Below, in pieces: positions 1 to 12,032 of a DNA stretch of 64,000 bases. Every line of letters begins with the position of its first letter. Positions within the stretch are counted from its first letter, which is position 1. Origin of the DNA: Diabrotica undecimpunctata (Eukaryota > Arthropoda > Insecta > Coleoptera > Chrysomelidae); NCBI RefSeq assembly GCF_040954645.1, contig NC_092809.1, forward strand, positions 81,842,889 to 81,906,888. Direction: 5' to 3'. Under the pieces are notes generated by a model that saw only the letters and a list, made by a program, of their open reading frames with translations, made no database searches and was not told where the DNA came from. The position numbers and the translations under genes are program-made.

Positions 1-660
1 GACTTTCTCCTGCCCATCTTAGATTTGGGAGAGAACAGCTCCTATTGCACTGTTGATTTCATCGGTGTCCAACACGAATTTTCCTGCCTGTCTTAAAAGC
101 TTAAAAATCGGTGCGCTGTCAGAGCCATTTGTAAGTGTTCGAAAGCTCTTTGACACTCTTCGCTCCATGTATATTCTTTGCCTTCTTCTGTTAACTTTGT
201 TAAGGTCTTGGAGATGTTGGCAAATACTTTGACAAAACGTCGGTAATATTCATTCTTACATAGGCCAAGAAAACTTCTAATTTCGTGTTTATCTCTTGGT
301 ACTGGCCAATCCTTAATTGCTGCAAGTTTTTCAGGATCAGCTGTTATACCATTACTTGCTACAATACTTCACTTCTCGTCGAAACAAGTGACATTTCTTT
401 GGACTTATTTTCAAATTCGCTGCCCGCAATCGTTGAAAGACTTCTGTTAGCTTATTGGCATGTTCATCGAAGGATCTTCCAACTACAATTACATCATCCA
501 AATAGACCAGGCATGTTTTCCATGTTAGACCTCTTAAAACTGCCTCCATTAATTTTTCAAATGTGGCCGGGGCATTACATAGATTTCGACAGTTTCTCAT
601 TAGTATTCATGGAACAAATCGAAGCCACGGGAACACACTGTCCGATCAAAATTCTTTTAC
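1..660 (-). pseudogene. Ty3/gypsy pol fragment (RT/RNase H), copy A
   Basis: Minus-strand piece of the pol gene of the same retrotransposon family that is nearly complete at 47746-53973. The bases match that copy closely from its position 50354 upward, so the piece begins inside RNase H at the window edge and runs back into the RT. The YLDDVIVVG catalytic box of RT is readable on the minus strand around 495-515. At about 579/580 the sequence jumps from the RT segment (equivalent to 50940) straight to the start of pol (equivalent to 51499), so roughly 560 bp of N-terminal RT are deleted. Several single-base indels break the frame. It cannot encode an enzyme. Family certain; expression unlikely. 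Confidence 0.88.
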
Positions 661-1260
661 TTAACTTAATAGCAGTTCCTTTAAATTCATAACTCTTACA
701 GGAAGGACATCTCGAATTCTCACCAAAGCTTTTGCCGTTAGGAACTCGGCATTATTCACATCTTCTACCATCCTTAAACTTCCCTCTCGGCAGTAACCGT
801 CAGGTCTGGTCATCAAAAGTTTCTTACTTTTACCGGGTATTGTTACGTCACAAGTAGTTATTAAGCTGATAACATCTTCTTTGTCTTCATGAAACGGCAA
901 CTCTTCACCACTGATCTCGAGAACTCCATCTTTGACATTCAATACAGCCCCAACTTTCCTTAGTAAATCCATCCCCAATATGAACTCGTCGGAGATATCT
1001 GCAATTAGTACTCTATGTTTCACTGTGGTCTGGCCAATGGATACGTACATATTAGCCTCGCCATATGTATTAATTATCTCACCAGTTGCTGTTCTAAGCT
1101 TTACTGTTGCAGGCGATAATTTAAGATGGCCTCGTACTACTTCTGGCCGTGCAATAGTTCTCGTTGCACCTGTATCTACCAAAAACGATCTAGTTATTAT
1201 TGATACGACCCTCGATGTACAAGCTATGAATTCCACCTGAGGACGTAATGTTCACAGTTA
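661..1260 (-). pseudogene. Ty3/gypsy retropepsin (protease) region, copy A
   Basis: About 190 residues on the minus strand with a retropepsin layout: LVDTGATRTIA carries the catalytic Asp-Thr-Gly, and FILGMDLLRKVG is the flap-distal ILG motif typical of gypsy proteases. The stretch lies between the gag relic and the pol start. It ends in the same stop codon as the 51.6 kb copy, a few codons after the heptamer T TTA AAG (positions 679-685). Unlike the 51.8 kb copy, this one has no internal nonsense codon at the equivalent of 51848. A retropepsin would process Gag-Pol inside virus-like particles. The gene is stranded in a deleted element, so it is called a pseudogene even though this domain is open. 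Confidence 0.85.
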
Positions 1261-1334
1261 CTATGTGGGCTATGTTTCTCGAGGTCGGCAGTTGCCCCTT
1301 AGTGTCGACCCGTTCTAGTTTTCCGACTGTTGTA

Positions 1335-2405
1335 TCATTTTCTTGCAATTACGGCGAATTGTGGTGACCTATGTCACCACAATTCCAACATCTGGGCTCG
1401 CGTCTCTTCGGCATCGTGTTAGGAACTACTTTTCGTACCATTTCTTCCAGACGTTCATCGTTTGGTTCGTCACCTTCTTCAATGGTTCTTACTCGATGGC
1501 TCCGTGAAGTTTGACTAGCTGTTTCATGTTCCAAGGCAATAGCGAGCGCTTCATCTAGAACTTTCGGTCTTGCTAGTCATAAAGCTTTCTGTAATTCACT
1601 TTCTTTTAACCCATTGACGAAGGTATCTACAGCAATTTCTTCCAAAATGTTGTCTAGTACCCCCGGATAAGCCAACCGCACTATACGAGCAACATCTGCT
1701 TCAAACTCTTGCAAATTTTCACTTGCTCGTTGAATTCTACTTCTTAGTTGCGCCTTGTAGACTTGTTGTAGATGGGCATCTCCGTAACGTTTGTTCTAGT
1801 CGATTGAACAAGGTCTGGTAACATTTTTCTTGAACCTTAGGAATCGATCTTAGGATATCTGCAACATCACCTCGTAAAGCAGCAGTCAAGGAAACAGCCT
1901 TTTCTTGTTCTGTCCAATGATTGGCTGTCGCAATAGCTTCAAATTGTCTAATGTATATGGACCAAGAGGACTTTCCACCAAATGGTGGCAATTTGAATCT
2001 CATATGATGTGTCGTTTCGTCTCTCTATGATTCTTCGTTCACTACCGGATCTAAGGCTACTGTATTAACTGGTGGTAGCACTTTCGTGTTAGTTATCATG
2101 GTCTCTAATTATTTGATCTTCTCTTCTACGTCTTCTATCTTGTCGTTTACATTTTTCTGTATCGTATCGAATGTTCTTGAGACTTCTTCAAATTTCTCAT
2201 TGTTTTGAATACATATTTCTTTAATTATATGTGGAGTCTCGTCGAATCTCCTAGATACATTTTCGAATGTTTCATCGAATCTTTTGGAAACATTCTCGAA
2301 TTTATCATCATTTTTTTAGAAGATTCTTCTATCATTTGAGAGACGTTTTCAAATTTCTTATCATTTTTTCTGGAACTCTCTTCGATTTTCATTAAAACTG
2401 CTTCT
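1335..2405 (-). pseudogene. Ty3/gypsy gag relic, copy A
   Basis: Broken minus-strand gag of the same family as 52242-53357. Readable parts are the capsid-like segment MRFKLPPFGGKSSWSIYIRQ (start near 2003) and the zinc-knuckle start CWNCGDIGH near 1390, which keeps the CX2CX4H order that the other copy has lost. Frameshifts near 1737 and 1575 and a stop after the knuckle break it. The N-terminal heptad-rich region (about 2120-2400) is shorter than in the other copy because it lacks an internal tandem duplication. Gag would form the particle shell and bind RNA through the knuckle. No function is expected from this copy. Confidence 0.82.
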
Positions 2406-2739
2406 TCTGTTGATTAAAAATGGAATGTCTCTGGGTCATCCCCATTCATGTTAAGAACATTCTTTAGTCGTTCTTGGAGGATCTTCTTGGACCCGCTGCC
2501 GTCTTATTCGCGTTCTTCTAGTTGCTCACGCAACTGTTTTACTGAAAGTTATACTAGCAGCATCTTTGGTCAGGCACACACGTACTTTTTAAATGTTCTT
2601 TCGTACAAAGATCACTACCGAACTACGCGGATGTTCTCGATGAACAATACTTTTCAAAGTTCAAAAGTCTTTTTCAAAAGTCACTGCTGAATTTATTTTT
2701 AAATCTTACACCGAGATTAAATAAAACGAGCTCACCATC

Positions 2740-2912
2740 TGTAGCGAGATTAAATAAAACGAGCGGTTCGAATTTATATAAATATATTTATTTATAAGTT
2801 TGCAGTTCGATACTTTCTTATCAACTAAAAACTACTCCTAACATCGTTACATATATATACCAAAAGTATTATTCTCGAATCTTCTGGGTTAGTCCCACCT
2901 CTAATTTGTCTC
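2740..2912 (-). repeat. Truncated 5' LTR of gypsy copy A
   Basis: Starts with the same TGTAGCGAGATTAAATAAAA as the two LTRs at 47746 and 53691 and can be followed, with about 15-20% divergence, to the CCCACCTCTAATT motif near 2897-2910. After that the similarity stops, so roughly the last 100 bp of the LTR are missing. The higher divergence shows that this copy is much older than the 47746-53973 one. Confidence 0.8.
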
Positions 2913-3225
2913 ATCGAAAGACGGGCGCTATTGAAATGCCAATTCTTGCGTTTTCTAGATTTATCCTTCGAAGAATTATGACGTATCGGAGATGGGCTGT
3001 TTCGTTATAATATCTTACATGGAGCCCATAACTTATTATTTTTAAAATCTACTAAGAATAACTCATCCTAGGCCCGACTAGTTTGAGTCCTTCTTATGCA
3101 TTCTTACCCACCCCCCAGAGAAGTATCTAGTCTCTATATAGTCTGATTTCGGTCGATTTTTGTTTTGTGTGCTTATAGCTACAATATTTATTATGACTCA
3201 ATGCTTTAACATATAGGTCGTCACA
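2913..3225 (+). repeat. Probable partial 5' LTR of a plus-strand gypsy relic
   Basis: The stretch ends in TCGTCACA directly before a primer-binding site (3232-3243) and contains a TATA-like TCTATATAG near 3134. That is the expected order for an LTR followed by its PBS. The left border and the matching 3' LTR were not found, so the extent is approximate. Confidence 0.5.
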
Positions 3226-3231
3226 GTATTT

Positions 3232-3243
3232 TGGCGCCCGACC
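3232..3243 (+). promoter_or_regulatory. Retrotransposon primer-binding site (tRNA-Lys type)
   Basis: TGGCGCCCGACC lies six bases after the CA end of the presumed LTR. TGGCGCCCG is the usual primer-binding sequence of elements primed by lysine tRNA. It marks the start of the internal region of a plus-strand element. Confidence 0.65.
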
Positions 3244-3250
3244 TGGTGGG

Positions 3251-4074
3251 ATGGGGACAATTGTTATTTCCGACAGTTGTTCTCAGGTAGCAACAGGAAT
3301 CGAAGTTAATTCACCAAAACAAGAGGAAAACAACGAAGGAATAATAAAAAAATCCAAAGGAAATCCAGGCCCATCTCATCAAAAGAATTTTCCAGATAAG
3401 TTAGGTTCATCTAGTCATTGTTCTGTTGTGGACAGGAAATTTAGTCGATAGTATTAGTAGGTCTTCTTGTGAATGGAAAAATTGGTTGTTAATCGTGAAG
3501 TCTGGCATCTTTTCATATAAATCAAGCGTAGATTCTATAAGATTTTGGTACCTTGTTAGATCATAGAGTATATTTGCCTTTGTCAATATTCGTTGGTCAT
3601 TTTAAAGGATTAGTTGATTCGGGTTCCAATATTTCAGTCATTCATGGAAAATTTATTAAATTAGTTCAGGATTCTAATTTGATTGTTAGTCCTGTAAAAT
3701 ATCTCTCCGTTTCTACTGTGGATGGACAGTAGACGTTCTGTAGACTGTAGACATTCCAGTGACTTTTGCAAATAAAAGTAAAGTTGTAAAATTTTTCCTG
3801 ATTTCTTCTACCAAGCATTATGTAATTTTAGGAATGGACTTTTTAAACCAATTTAAGGTTAGTTTAGATTGTGAAATACCACTATCTTTATGTGTTGTGA
3901 ATACTATTCAAGATCAAGGAACAACTTGATCAAATTGTAGATCTGATTAAAGAAACTGGTTCTGATGATCGATTAGGGAGAATTTCGCTTTTGGACCAAT
4001 ACATTGCTACTGGTGATTCCCTCTCTTTTGAAGGACACACAATATCCTTTATCGTATGCTATATCCATCAATTA
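3251..4074 (+). pseudogene. Gypsy relic: gag remnant and protease
   Basis: After the PBS comes a short open frame (3251-3451) that I do not recognise beyond being hydrophilic and in gag position. From about 3540 to 3930 the translation shows a retropepsin: LVDSGSNISVIHG holds the catalytic Asp-Ser-Gly, and HYVILGMDFLNQF is the ILG motif. The frame changes near 3735 and a stop follows near 3925. Most of gag is missing. The protein would have been the polyprotein-processing protease. The rest of this pol resumes at about 5885 after an insertion. The element belongs to a different gypsy family from copy A, judged by its protease and its PBS. Confidence 0.68.
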
Positions 4075-5884
4075 AACGAACTTGTAACCTCGGAAACCTT
4101 TTTTGGATGCTGCGGACGTCAGCCAGATGGTTGGTGGAGAGCGAGTCGTGGGTTCGAAACTAGCTTTTGAACCGGGAATGGATTCAACGGACGAAATAAG
4201 TAAAGATAGGACAGGATAAGATATATTAGAAAAGATACAGAAATAAACAAAAAGATGGATGGGTAAAATTACCATAGATAATATAAGATAGAAAAAGGGC
4301 GCCACATAATTTTTGGGGTTCAAGAGAAAAATTAAGAAACCTGAGAAAGTAAACCCGATAAAGAAATATATTTAGGTTCTAAGACCAAATCCAAGGAAAG
4401 ATATCAACGTTAATTATTAAATAAATTTGGTCAACACACTACATAAACAAATAATAAATATATTAGGTGGACTCCGTTCACCTACTTACCTACGAAACTT
4501 AATCAGCCTAATCTTTCTTCTGGTCGAAGGTATAATAATAATTTAAGGTAATAAGCAAATATTTAGATGTATTACTTTATCAGGAAACTTATTATGAGTC
4601 GAGAAATAAAATTCATTGATAAAACAAAACAATATATTCAACAACACAATTATATAGCCGGCTGTATGTAAACAAGTAAAAAAAGAACCATCAATTAATG
4701 AATGGTTGTATACATATTATAGAAATAAATAGTATTATGAATAAGAAATACCGGGTACAATAAATAAAAAAAAAAAATGAATAGCAAATAAAACAAAGTT
4801 CATTAAAGTTAAAATTCAAAAGAATACAAGAATAAGATAATAACAAAGACTAATAAAAAGGTTACAAGAATTGTATGTTATAAAAATTAAAAAATTAAAC
4901 CAATCCGCACTTGGTGTTAGTTAATTATTTGTCTCGTACTGTCGTTTAATGATTAACTGTTCTTACTGAGAATTAAGTGTTCGTAATAATTATTAGAGAG
5001 GAGTTCTTAATAGCTGATTGAAAGATCGTATTAAAATATTAAATGTTCTTTTAACTAAATTGCTAAATGGGTAGTTAACCTTAACTACAGGTTATGGAAT
5101 GGTTGATGCAGATTCGTCTAAAATTGGGTAATATGATTACATACCATATTATTCGCCCAGATATTTAAAGGTAATATGAGTATGATAACTTACAATAAAT
5201 CTCGATGACTGCTGCACAACACTGACTTTATTATACTTTTACTAGTATCAGACACTGAATTTAATTAAAATAATGGTACTTTATAACCATATTTAATCTT
5301 AAGATTAAGAAACTCAAATATTTAAGTGTATACACACTTAAAGAAAAAATTCAGAGAGAACGGTAAGAAAAGCAAGCGTCTTCACTCAAAGACCACCCTG
5401 CCAGAAGTGAAGTTCTTCCTCTCAAAATTTCACAAGCTTCCCCTAAAAAAGGTGAGATAACTCCAACTTAAAAATGACAGGCCAGCCTGTATCCATTTCT
5501 AGGAAGGTAACAAGGTTCTAACGGGCATAGGAAATAACGAGAAAAAACGTGAGGAGATATAGAATCTTTTGGATTAGGTTCTTACAGAAAAATACTATAA
5601 AGTACTTTACGACGATGTTTACTAAATTTATCAAACAGAAACCGCCTGAAACCGGAAAGATTAATCCAAGCCCTACCGTAAAGTATACTATTTCGGCGAC
5701 GTCTTTTGATAAGTAGGACCTTCTGTACGCGAGAATTCCGTGGTTTGGAAAGTCGGTAGGCTGCAATAAAATTTTCTAATAGTAAACAAGACCACCCGCG
5801 TATATATTTGCAAATACAGCCATGGACGTCTCAGCAGCAGGGGTAAAGGTATTAAAAATTATTTAATATTTTAATTATAAAAAA
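4075..5884. other. Unclassified 1.8 kb insertion splitting the gypsy relic
   Basis: This AT-rich block separates the protease (to about 4075) from the RT (from about 5885) of one gypsy relic. No coding domain was recognised. Near its left edge is a tRNA-like promoter pair: an A-box-like CAGCCAGATGGTTGG at 4120-4134 and a B-box GGTTCGAAACT at 4151-4161. A SINE may therefore be part of it. No terminal repeats were seen. Confidence 0.45.
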
Positions 5885-6480
5885 AATGTTACAAATTCGA
5901 TCATATGTTGAAGTTAGAAATTATTGAAGAAAGTAAGTCATCATATGTTTCACCTATTTGTCTTGTTAAGAAATCCGATTATACATACCGTATTTGTTTT
6001 GATGGTAGAAAATTAAATTCAGTCACTATTAACAAAGATACTTTTCCATTACCTTTGAGTGACATTCTTTGTAAACTTCGTGATGCTCATTATATTTCGC
6101 CTATTGATTTGAAAAATGTTTTTTTTCAAATTACATTGGAAGAAAGTTCCAAAGCTAAGACGGCTTATGGTGTTCATGATAAAGGACTCGCTTTGGTCTT
6201 TTGTCTGCACCCTAAACTATGTGTCGTTTGATGGATTTAGTGCTAGGATTGCTTTTGATGAATATGTTTTTTGATATGTGGATGATATTGTGATCGTTAC
6301 GCCTACTTTTGAGACTTATCTAGAAATCTTAAGAAAGTTTTTGATAGATTGACAGTTGAACAGAAGAGGCAAACTTGACAGTTGATCTGTTGAAGTGTAA
6401 GTTGTGTCATCACTCTTTAAAATATTTAGGATATGTTGTAGATCAGTTTCTACTCAGAACTGATTCAGATAAGGTAGTCC
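5885..6480 (+). pseudogene. Gypsy relic: reverse transcriptase
   Basis: Plus-strand RT of the element begun at 3232. Readable motifs in order: LEIIEESKSSYVSPICLVKK, RICFDGRKLNSVT, ISPIDLKNVFFQITL (the LDL..G/A-type motif A, Asp retained) and, after a frameshift near 6215, YVDDIVIVTPTF near 6275 with both catalytic Asp residues. Stops break the frame again near 6360. RNase H and integrase were not found downstream, where LINE sequence begins, so the element is 3'-truncated. Confidence 0.75.
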
Positions 6481-6639
6481 TTTAACAAGAAGAGCATCTA
6501 CTCTAGGTGCTCGTAGAGATAAAAATGAAAGTAAAACAGAATGAAAAGTTACAGTGCCAAAATTCTTATTCAAGAAAAAACAAGAACCAAGTGGCTGAAA
6601 ATAAACAATCATTAACAATACATACGAACAATTGGGGTG

Positions 6640-7960
6640 AAAAAGGAGAAAACTGACAATGTACAACCCGATATACACTTACTATAGCTATATAGAAAGA
6701 TGTGGAGATAATCAAAATAACAATTTTACAAAAGGAATCATCACCAGAAAAAAAGTACTAGAAAATGAGTACAAAGAAAACATATGTAAACGAAATGCTG
6801 AAAATATCTGGAAAACGACCTAAAAACACAATACCCCATCATATGGAATTTGTTAGGGAAAATACTAAAACATAGTAAAGAAGTCAAAGGTAAACAAGAT
6901 AATGGAAGCAAGACAGGGAATAATAGAAAGATGGAAAGAATAATTTGAAGAAATTTACGCCAAACACGCATTAACAGATATGGACAAAGAAAACGAAACA
7001 CAAGGCTTTAACGTAAGTCTATATGGAATTGCAAAAGAAGAAATCTAAGATACACTAAAAAACTAATAAATATATAAACCGCTGGAATTCATAACATAAC
7101 AATAGATTTAATAAGGGCAGCCACAAGTGGTTCAGTAGAACTGATACAGAAATTATTTCAGAAGATATGATCTGAAGATGAGTTGTTACACGAATGTAAC
7201 GTATGTTTAGTAAAAATACCAATAAGAAAATGCGAGAATTGTCAAGCAATAACACTTCTGAGTGTCACTTCCAAAATATTGTTACAGATAATGTTGAACA
7301 GATTTAAGCCGAAACTAGACACCAAGAAACCAAAACCAAGAAGGCTTTCGTACAAAACGATCCACTATCGATATTATTTGTAAAATTAACAAAGTTATCA
7401 ACGAATAAGAGCGGCATTACGCAAGGATACGCCTTTCTCCGGACTTGTCAATGGATCATTGAAAAAGTAACCAATAATAAAGGGGCATTAGATATAATTT
7501 ACGCAACCTGTAGAAGGACTTGGAGTTCGAAGACGACAGACAACATCTTATATATCTCCTGGATATAGCAGCCATATACAAAAAAGATCGACAAGTTTAC
7601 ACAATATTCTGATGTAATAGTCCTTACAATAAATACAGACAAAACGAAACTTCTAAAAAACGGCAATCAGAAAACCAAAATGGGAATAAATGGAAGGGGA
7701 ATAGAAGAAGTAGACATATTCGCATGAATGAACATGAAAAAGAGGCGGATGCTGATCAGATATACAGAAAGGGTGGAAAAAAGAAGAGCAATCGTAGAAC
7801 ATCTTGCAAAAAATATGGAACCCATGCAGTATTTCAGAATTGACAAAAATCAAAATATTTAACAGTTGCATTCAGAGTATTCTCCTATAGACAAATAAAC
7901 ATGAAGAGAAAACCACAAAAATATTGTAAACATTTGTTAATACCCACTAGGAAAAATCTT
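6640..7960 (+). pseudogene. LINE (non-LTR) reverse transcriptase relic
   Basis: Fragmented plus-strand RT. Around 7200-7300 the frame reads CENCQAITLLSVTSKILLQI, close to the NYRGITLLS.TSKI..I motif of LINE RTs. Upstream (about 6900-7020) is a segment resembling the linker that precedes RT (ERWKEYFEE-like). Downstream pieces to about 7950 resemble the thumb and C-terminal region. Stops and indels are frequent, so this is an old copy. The clade is not resolved. Confidence 0.6.
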
Positions 7961-7964
7961 GTCG

Positions 7965-8200
7965 ATCAGATAGCCAAGCGAGCTAGGCTGACGAATCGCC
8001 TTACTTCACTGTGAGTAATCTAGAGGTCGTTGGTTCAGACCCTGGCCAGAAAACGAAAAGGTTAACTTAGTAATGTAAAAGACAAATGGATCTGCTACTT
8101 AGACTAGAACACGCTGGTATATCGGATCTATGGAAAAAGACCGGGAATTGCGGCTCGGTATTACTCACACCATAGATCCCTATCGAAAAAGCAAGTACAC
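7965..8200 (+). repeat. tRNA-derived SINE candidate
   Basis: An A-box-like TAGCCAAGCGAGCTAGG at 7970-7986 and a B-box GGTTCAGACCC at 8032-8042 are spaced about 45 bp apart, as in an RNA polymerase III internal promoter. The sequence does not fold into a full tRNA cloverleaf and has no CCA-side acceptor, so it is read as the head of a SINE. The body (to about 8200) contains the short inverted pair GATCTATGG/CCATAGATC. Confidence 0.55.
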
Positions 8201-8674
8201 TTAAAAATCTGATTATATGGAGAGAAAAATCTTAAAAATGTACTCGCCTGAGAAAATACATACACTAAAAATTAATCATATTAACTTAGCCATGTAGGCA
8301 GTCGAGTACCGACTTGGTTGAAAAAGTTGAAGTCTAGATAATATCTGGCACAGAACCACTAGAACAAAACACCACAAAGAATGAGATTTCTTGTACGCTT
8401 AGAGGTAACCAATGAGGGATAATATATTGAGTCAATGACAATGATGATAAATAATTCTGTAATTGTTATGACATTTAATAAACAGAAAAAAGTATAATTA
8501 CTATATTACAACACAACTGATTTAACGTGTATTTACAAAACTAAATGTTACAGTATTTTTAAATTTTATGTATACGAGATCTACTCTATAAAGAAGGTTT
8601 AGTCATTATTATACTAAAATTATAGTTATATTTTTGCCCATGTTTGCGTTCTTTCAACTAGGTACTAGGGGTGT
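8200..8674. other. Intergenic sequence 3' of the BTB gene
   Basis: AT-rich, no coding domain recognised. It should contain the 3' UTR and polyadenylation site of the minus-strand BTB gene. The only candidate signal noticed is ATTAAA on the minus strand near 8470. Confidence 0.4.
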
Positions 8675-9672
8675 CTAGTTATCAAAGTTTACAGCTTCAA
8701 CGTCAATAGCACTACAGTTGCTCTCAGTGCTTTCGATGTCTTCAGATATTGCGTCTGTATTTTTGTGACTATTTTCCGCTATTTCTTCAGCATGACACAA
8801 TTTTCTGTGCTTATGTACAAAGTAGTAACTGGGAAATTTACTTCCACAAGTTTTACACGGATAATATTGAACATTCATATCAAGCAATTTTACTTCTGTC
8901 TTAGTTTCTTTTTGAGTAACTTTATTTCCTACATTTATCGGATTTAAATGCCTTCTTGCATGTTTTTGATAACAGTATTGAGACTTAAAAGTGTGATTGC
9001 AATATATACAAGTAAAAACTTCATTACTCTGGTTTTCCGTCTCATTATCAACATGGTCTTGTATATTTTTGTTCATTACTTTATTTAAAACTTCGTTCTG
9101 ATTAATCTCTGAAATATTAAATGCTTCCTCAGGAACGATTACTCCATAATTTTTGTTGATAACCCTGTGGAATTTTACTGGTCCATCACAACAAGCTATA
9201 TCAACAACAATTTTTTCATTTGATACATCTTGACATTTTTTATTTTTTTGTTTTTCCATGTAAATTCTGTTTCGAGAATTGCTAGATTGAATCTCAAATT
9301 CAACTTCTGCGTCATCTTTTTTTAAAACTGAAGTTTTCTCTGACCCTTCATATTTTGATATAACTTTTTTAAACGGAGTATCCTCCGATTTATTTAATGC
9401 GCTGTATACAGGCGCATATATTTCTTGACTGGGTAATAGAGCTTTTCTGCTAGGAATGGGTTTAACGATGTTGGTTCGGATTTCTGGTGGTTGAATTTGT
9501 AATAAAAATGATCTGCATAGATCCAATGCTCTGGGCATGTGTAGAATATGAGTGGCTAGAATAATGTTGTAGATGTTATTTACATTAATATCCAAATAAC
9601 CGGTGTACATAAATGTTAACAAAGCTGAAAATTCTTCTACGTTTACATTTGGAACCATTATTGGCGTAGATC
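8675..9672 (-). CDS. BTB-C2H2 zinc-finger protein, exon 2 (host gene)
   Basis: Terminal coding exon of a host gene. Its start at 9672 is set by the acceptor TTTTTTAG|GATCT on the minus strand, which joins in phase 1 to the donor at 15467. The first 50 residues complete the BTB fold (VNVEEFSALLTFMYTGYLDI, then LATHILHMPRALDLC). After a 160-residue acidic/lysine-rich linker come two C2H2 fingers: C-X2-C-X12-H-X3-H at about residues 217-237 of this exon and C-X2-C-X12-H-X4-H at 268-289. The protein ends about 38 residues later. BTB-ZF proteins usually dimerise through BTB and bind DNA as transcription regulators in the nucleus. Having only two fingers is modest for the class. I do not recognise a specific orthologue. 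The exon is open throughout and clearly distinct from the surrounding transposons. Confidence 0.9.
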
Positions 9673-10425
9673 CTAAAAAAGATATAAAATTAAAATAAAA
9701 ATGTATATATTATATATTTTTTCATAATTTAAATTTAGCAAGCTTTTTTGGAAGAGAAACTTTAATTATACTGTTGTAAAAAAATAATAGAAGTACTTGT
9801 TAATTTGTTGGTAATAACAATCTTGATACATATAGTTATACTCTACTTAGGATTAGTCCTTAAGATTACTATTAGGATGTTAGTCCAAATCACTTTATTT
9901 CGTATTATTAAAAAATAAATAAAAAGAATAACTTATTTTGTAGGTAATTGCTAATAAATCGTATCATATGTTTGCAATATATAGGACTTAGGCCTACATT
10001 CGTAATAACGTAGGTTCTAAAAGTTTTGGCACAAAATATTTATCGAATTTTTTTTATTGAAGAAATTTATTTAAATACCAGCTAGTTATAATAAAATTGT
10101 AACTCAATACTTAACTAAACTATATTATCGAATTATATGGAGTGGCTCATTTTGCTCTACCAGACGCAAATTTATTCAAATGTTCCTGGACGGAATGCAG
10201 ATTGCAGATGCGGATCACCATCTTAATTATTCTTCATAGACAAGTTGTTCACAAGTAAACCAACCTTTGTTTCCAAAGACAACTTAATATTATTTCGTTT
10301 GTGATAATATTAAAGCAAAGGCATTGTGTGCAAAAACTTTTATAGAAAAAAACGTTAATAAAAACGATGATACTACGTTTCAGCTATGTTTACTTTTTAT
10401 TTTACTTCTTATTTTGGTTAGTATA

Positions 10426-11606
10426 CAGTGATGAGTGTCTTACCACCCGGCAAAATAGCGGAAAGGATAGAAGACAGATTAAGTTGTGAGATAGTACGAG
10501 ATAAAGCTAATTCTTAGACGTGGCTATTTTACTTCAGTCATAATTATACGGATGACCTCGAAAATATTTTATTTTAATAATTTTTGATAGTTAGATACGT
10601 GGTCTATTGACAAGAAGATTGGGGTTCAATTCACACCAAGGATAAAATTTTTGTTTTACTCAATCAAAAAATAATAGAAAATATGATACATATTAGGTAA
10701 CAAGTTTTCGAAAAACTCATTATTTACAATTTATTCTTATTCCAATGTTATAAAATAGAAATACAAAATAATTAAAATTCAATTACAGTTTTACAGTCTT
10801 CAGTTGTGAATTCAAAATAATCCGGTGAATCTCAGTGTTAATATCAATTCCTCTGTACAGATAGATTTACAGTTCTCTGTCCTCTGTACAGTTTATTTTT
10901 GTAGAATTTTTACTTATTTAAACACTCTTTAAACGTTCTTTTAATTTTGAAGAATTTTTACTTTATTTTCGAAGTACAACGATACTGTTTTTTCAATAAG
11001 ATATTTATGTTTAACTTTAAACACTTCTAATACTAGTAACGAGTGACATAAATGTTTAGTGATTCAAAGCAAAACGATCTCTGCATAATTTCAAATTATT
11101 AAAAAAAAAAAAAGAAAACCATAATGTGGGTTTTGAACTCTAATCGTCTGCGACGTCTGTGTCGCAGTGTCGAATTCTTACCACTAAGCCACGAAGGATT
11201 GATAAATATTCTGTGACAAGAGTGTATAAAACTCCTCAAATCATAGTAGAAATTATTCTTGGTTAATAATTTAAAACTTTAGATTAAATAATCAGTATTA
11301 ATTAAATTATTTTATTCACATTTTTGCTTTATTGTGGTCAATCAGTTTTTACTTTATGCCAAATTAAAAATGGAAATACGTCACACAAACGACGTTACCC
11401 ATAATAATTATGACCGAGGTGATTTAGCTCGAAGCTAACGTCTAAAGGTGTGAGACTATCGATAGTGGTAATGTAATGTAATGTAAATTATAGGTTTCTA
11501 CCGATTATTTCCCACCTCTACGAGTTTCATCTCTTTTTATTTTACAAGGTAACTGTGTTTTCTATCTCTTACGTTAAAAAGCCGGGTGGTAAGATACTCA
11601 TCACTG
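10426..11606. mobile_element. TIR element (MITE-like) with TA target duplication
   Basis: CAGTGATGAGTGTCTTACCA at 10426 is repeated in reverse complement ending at 11606. The match covers about 26 bp with one mismatch and continues weakly inward. Both ends are flanked by TA. The interior has no transposase and carries a tRNA-like head (11120-11205). TA duplication suggests mobilisation by a Tc1/mariner-type transposase. The family is not identified. Confidence 0.75.
11120..11205 (-). repeat. tRNA-related SINE head
   Basis: On the minus strand TGGCTTAGTGGT (plus 11180-11191) matches an A box and GAGTTCAAAACCC (plus 11128-11140) a B box. The 3' acceptor arm of a tRNA is not complementary to the 5' arm, so this is not a tRNA gene. 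Confidence 0.5.
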
Positions 11607-11871
11607 TATACCAGTTTATATTCAGTATAAATTAAGCTAAAAATTAAAATATGTAGTTTGATGTTGACGATAAACATTCTGCTTCGATTTTCCCTCTTTA
11701 TTAACTGAACCTGTTTAAATAGAATATTACCAGCATAGACAATAAGAATAGACTAGGTAAGGTATGGGTCGCTCCTTGAATATAGGTGTAACGCCGATGA
11801 TCACTTTTAGTATCTTTTTCTGTCTATCATACGCTCCTGATCTAGCAAACTTTTTTTTAAGCCCACTTCTC

Positions 11872-12032
11872 TATTCAGATTGCCGAATATAGGCCTCTCC
11901 TAATTCTCGCCATTCATCTCTGTTGTTTGTAAGAGGTTTCCACATTGGCCTTGCAGTTCTTTTAATATCGTCGCTTAATCGCATTTGCGGTCTTCCTCGT
12001 CGTCTTTTGGCTTCATATGGCCGCCAATTAGA
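11872..12032 (-). pseudogene. LINE 3'-end fragment
   Basis: The minus-strand translation reads KRRRGRPQMRLSDDIKRTA followed by a W-rich stretch ending EWRELGEAYIRQSE and a stop. This is the typical C-terminus of LINE ORF2 proteins (RRGRP..RW.DD...). Only about 50 codons remain. It lies in the intron of the BTB gene in the same orientation as the gene. Confidence 0.72.

Noticed and set aside
5905..6231. A functional host gene with an RT-like domain
   Set aside because: It is a fragment of a decayed gypsy pol with frameshifts on both sides.
10590..10640. GGTTCAATTCAC as a B box of another tRNA or SINE
   Set aside because: No convincing A box at the right distance.
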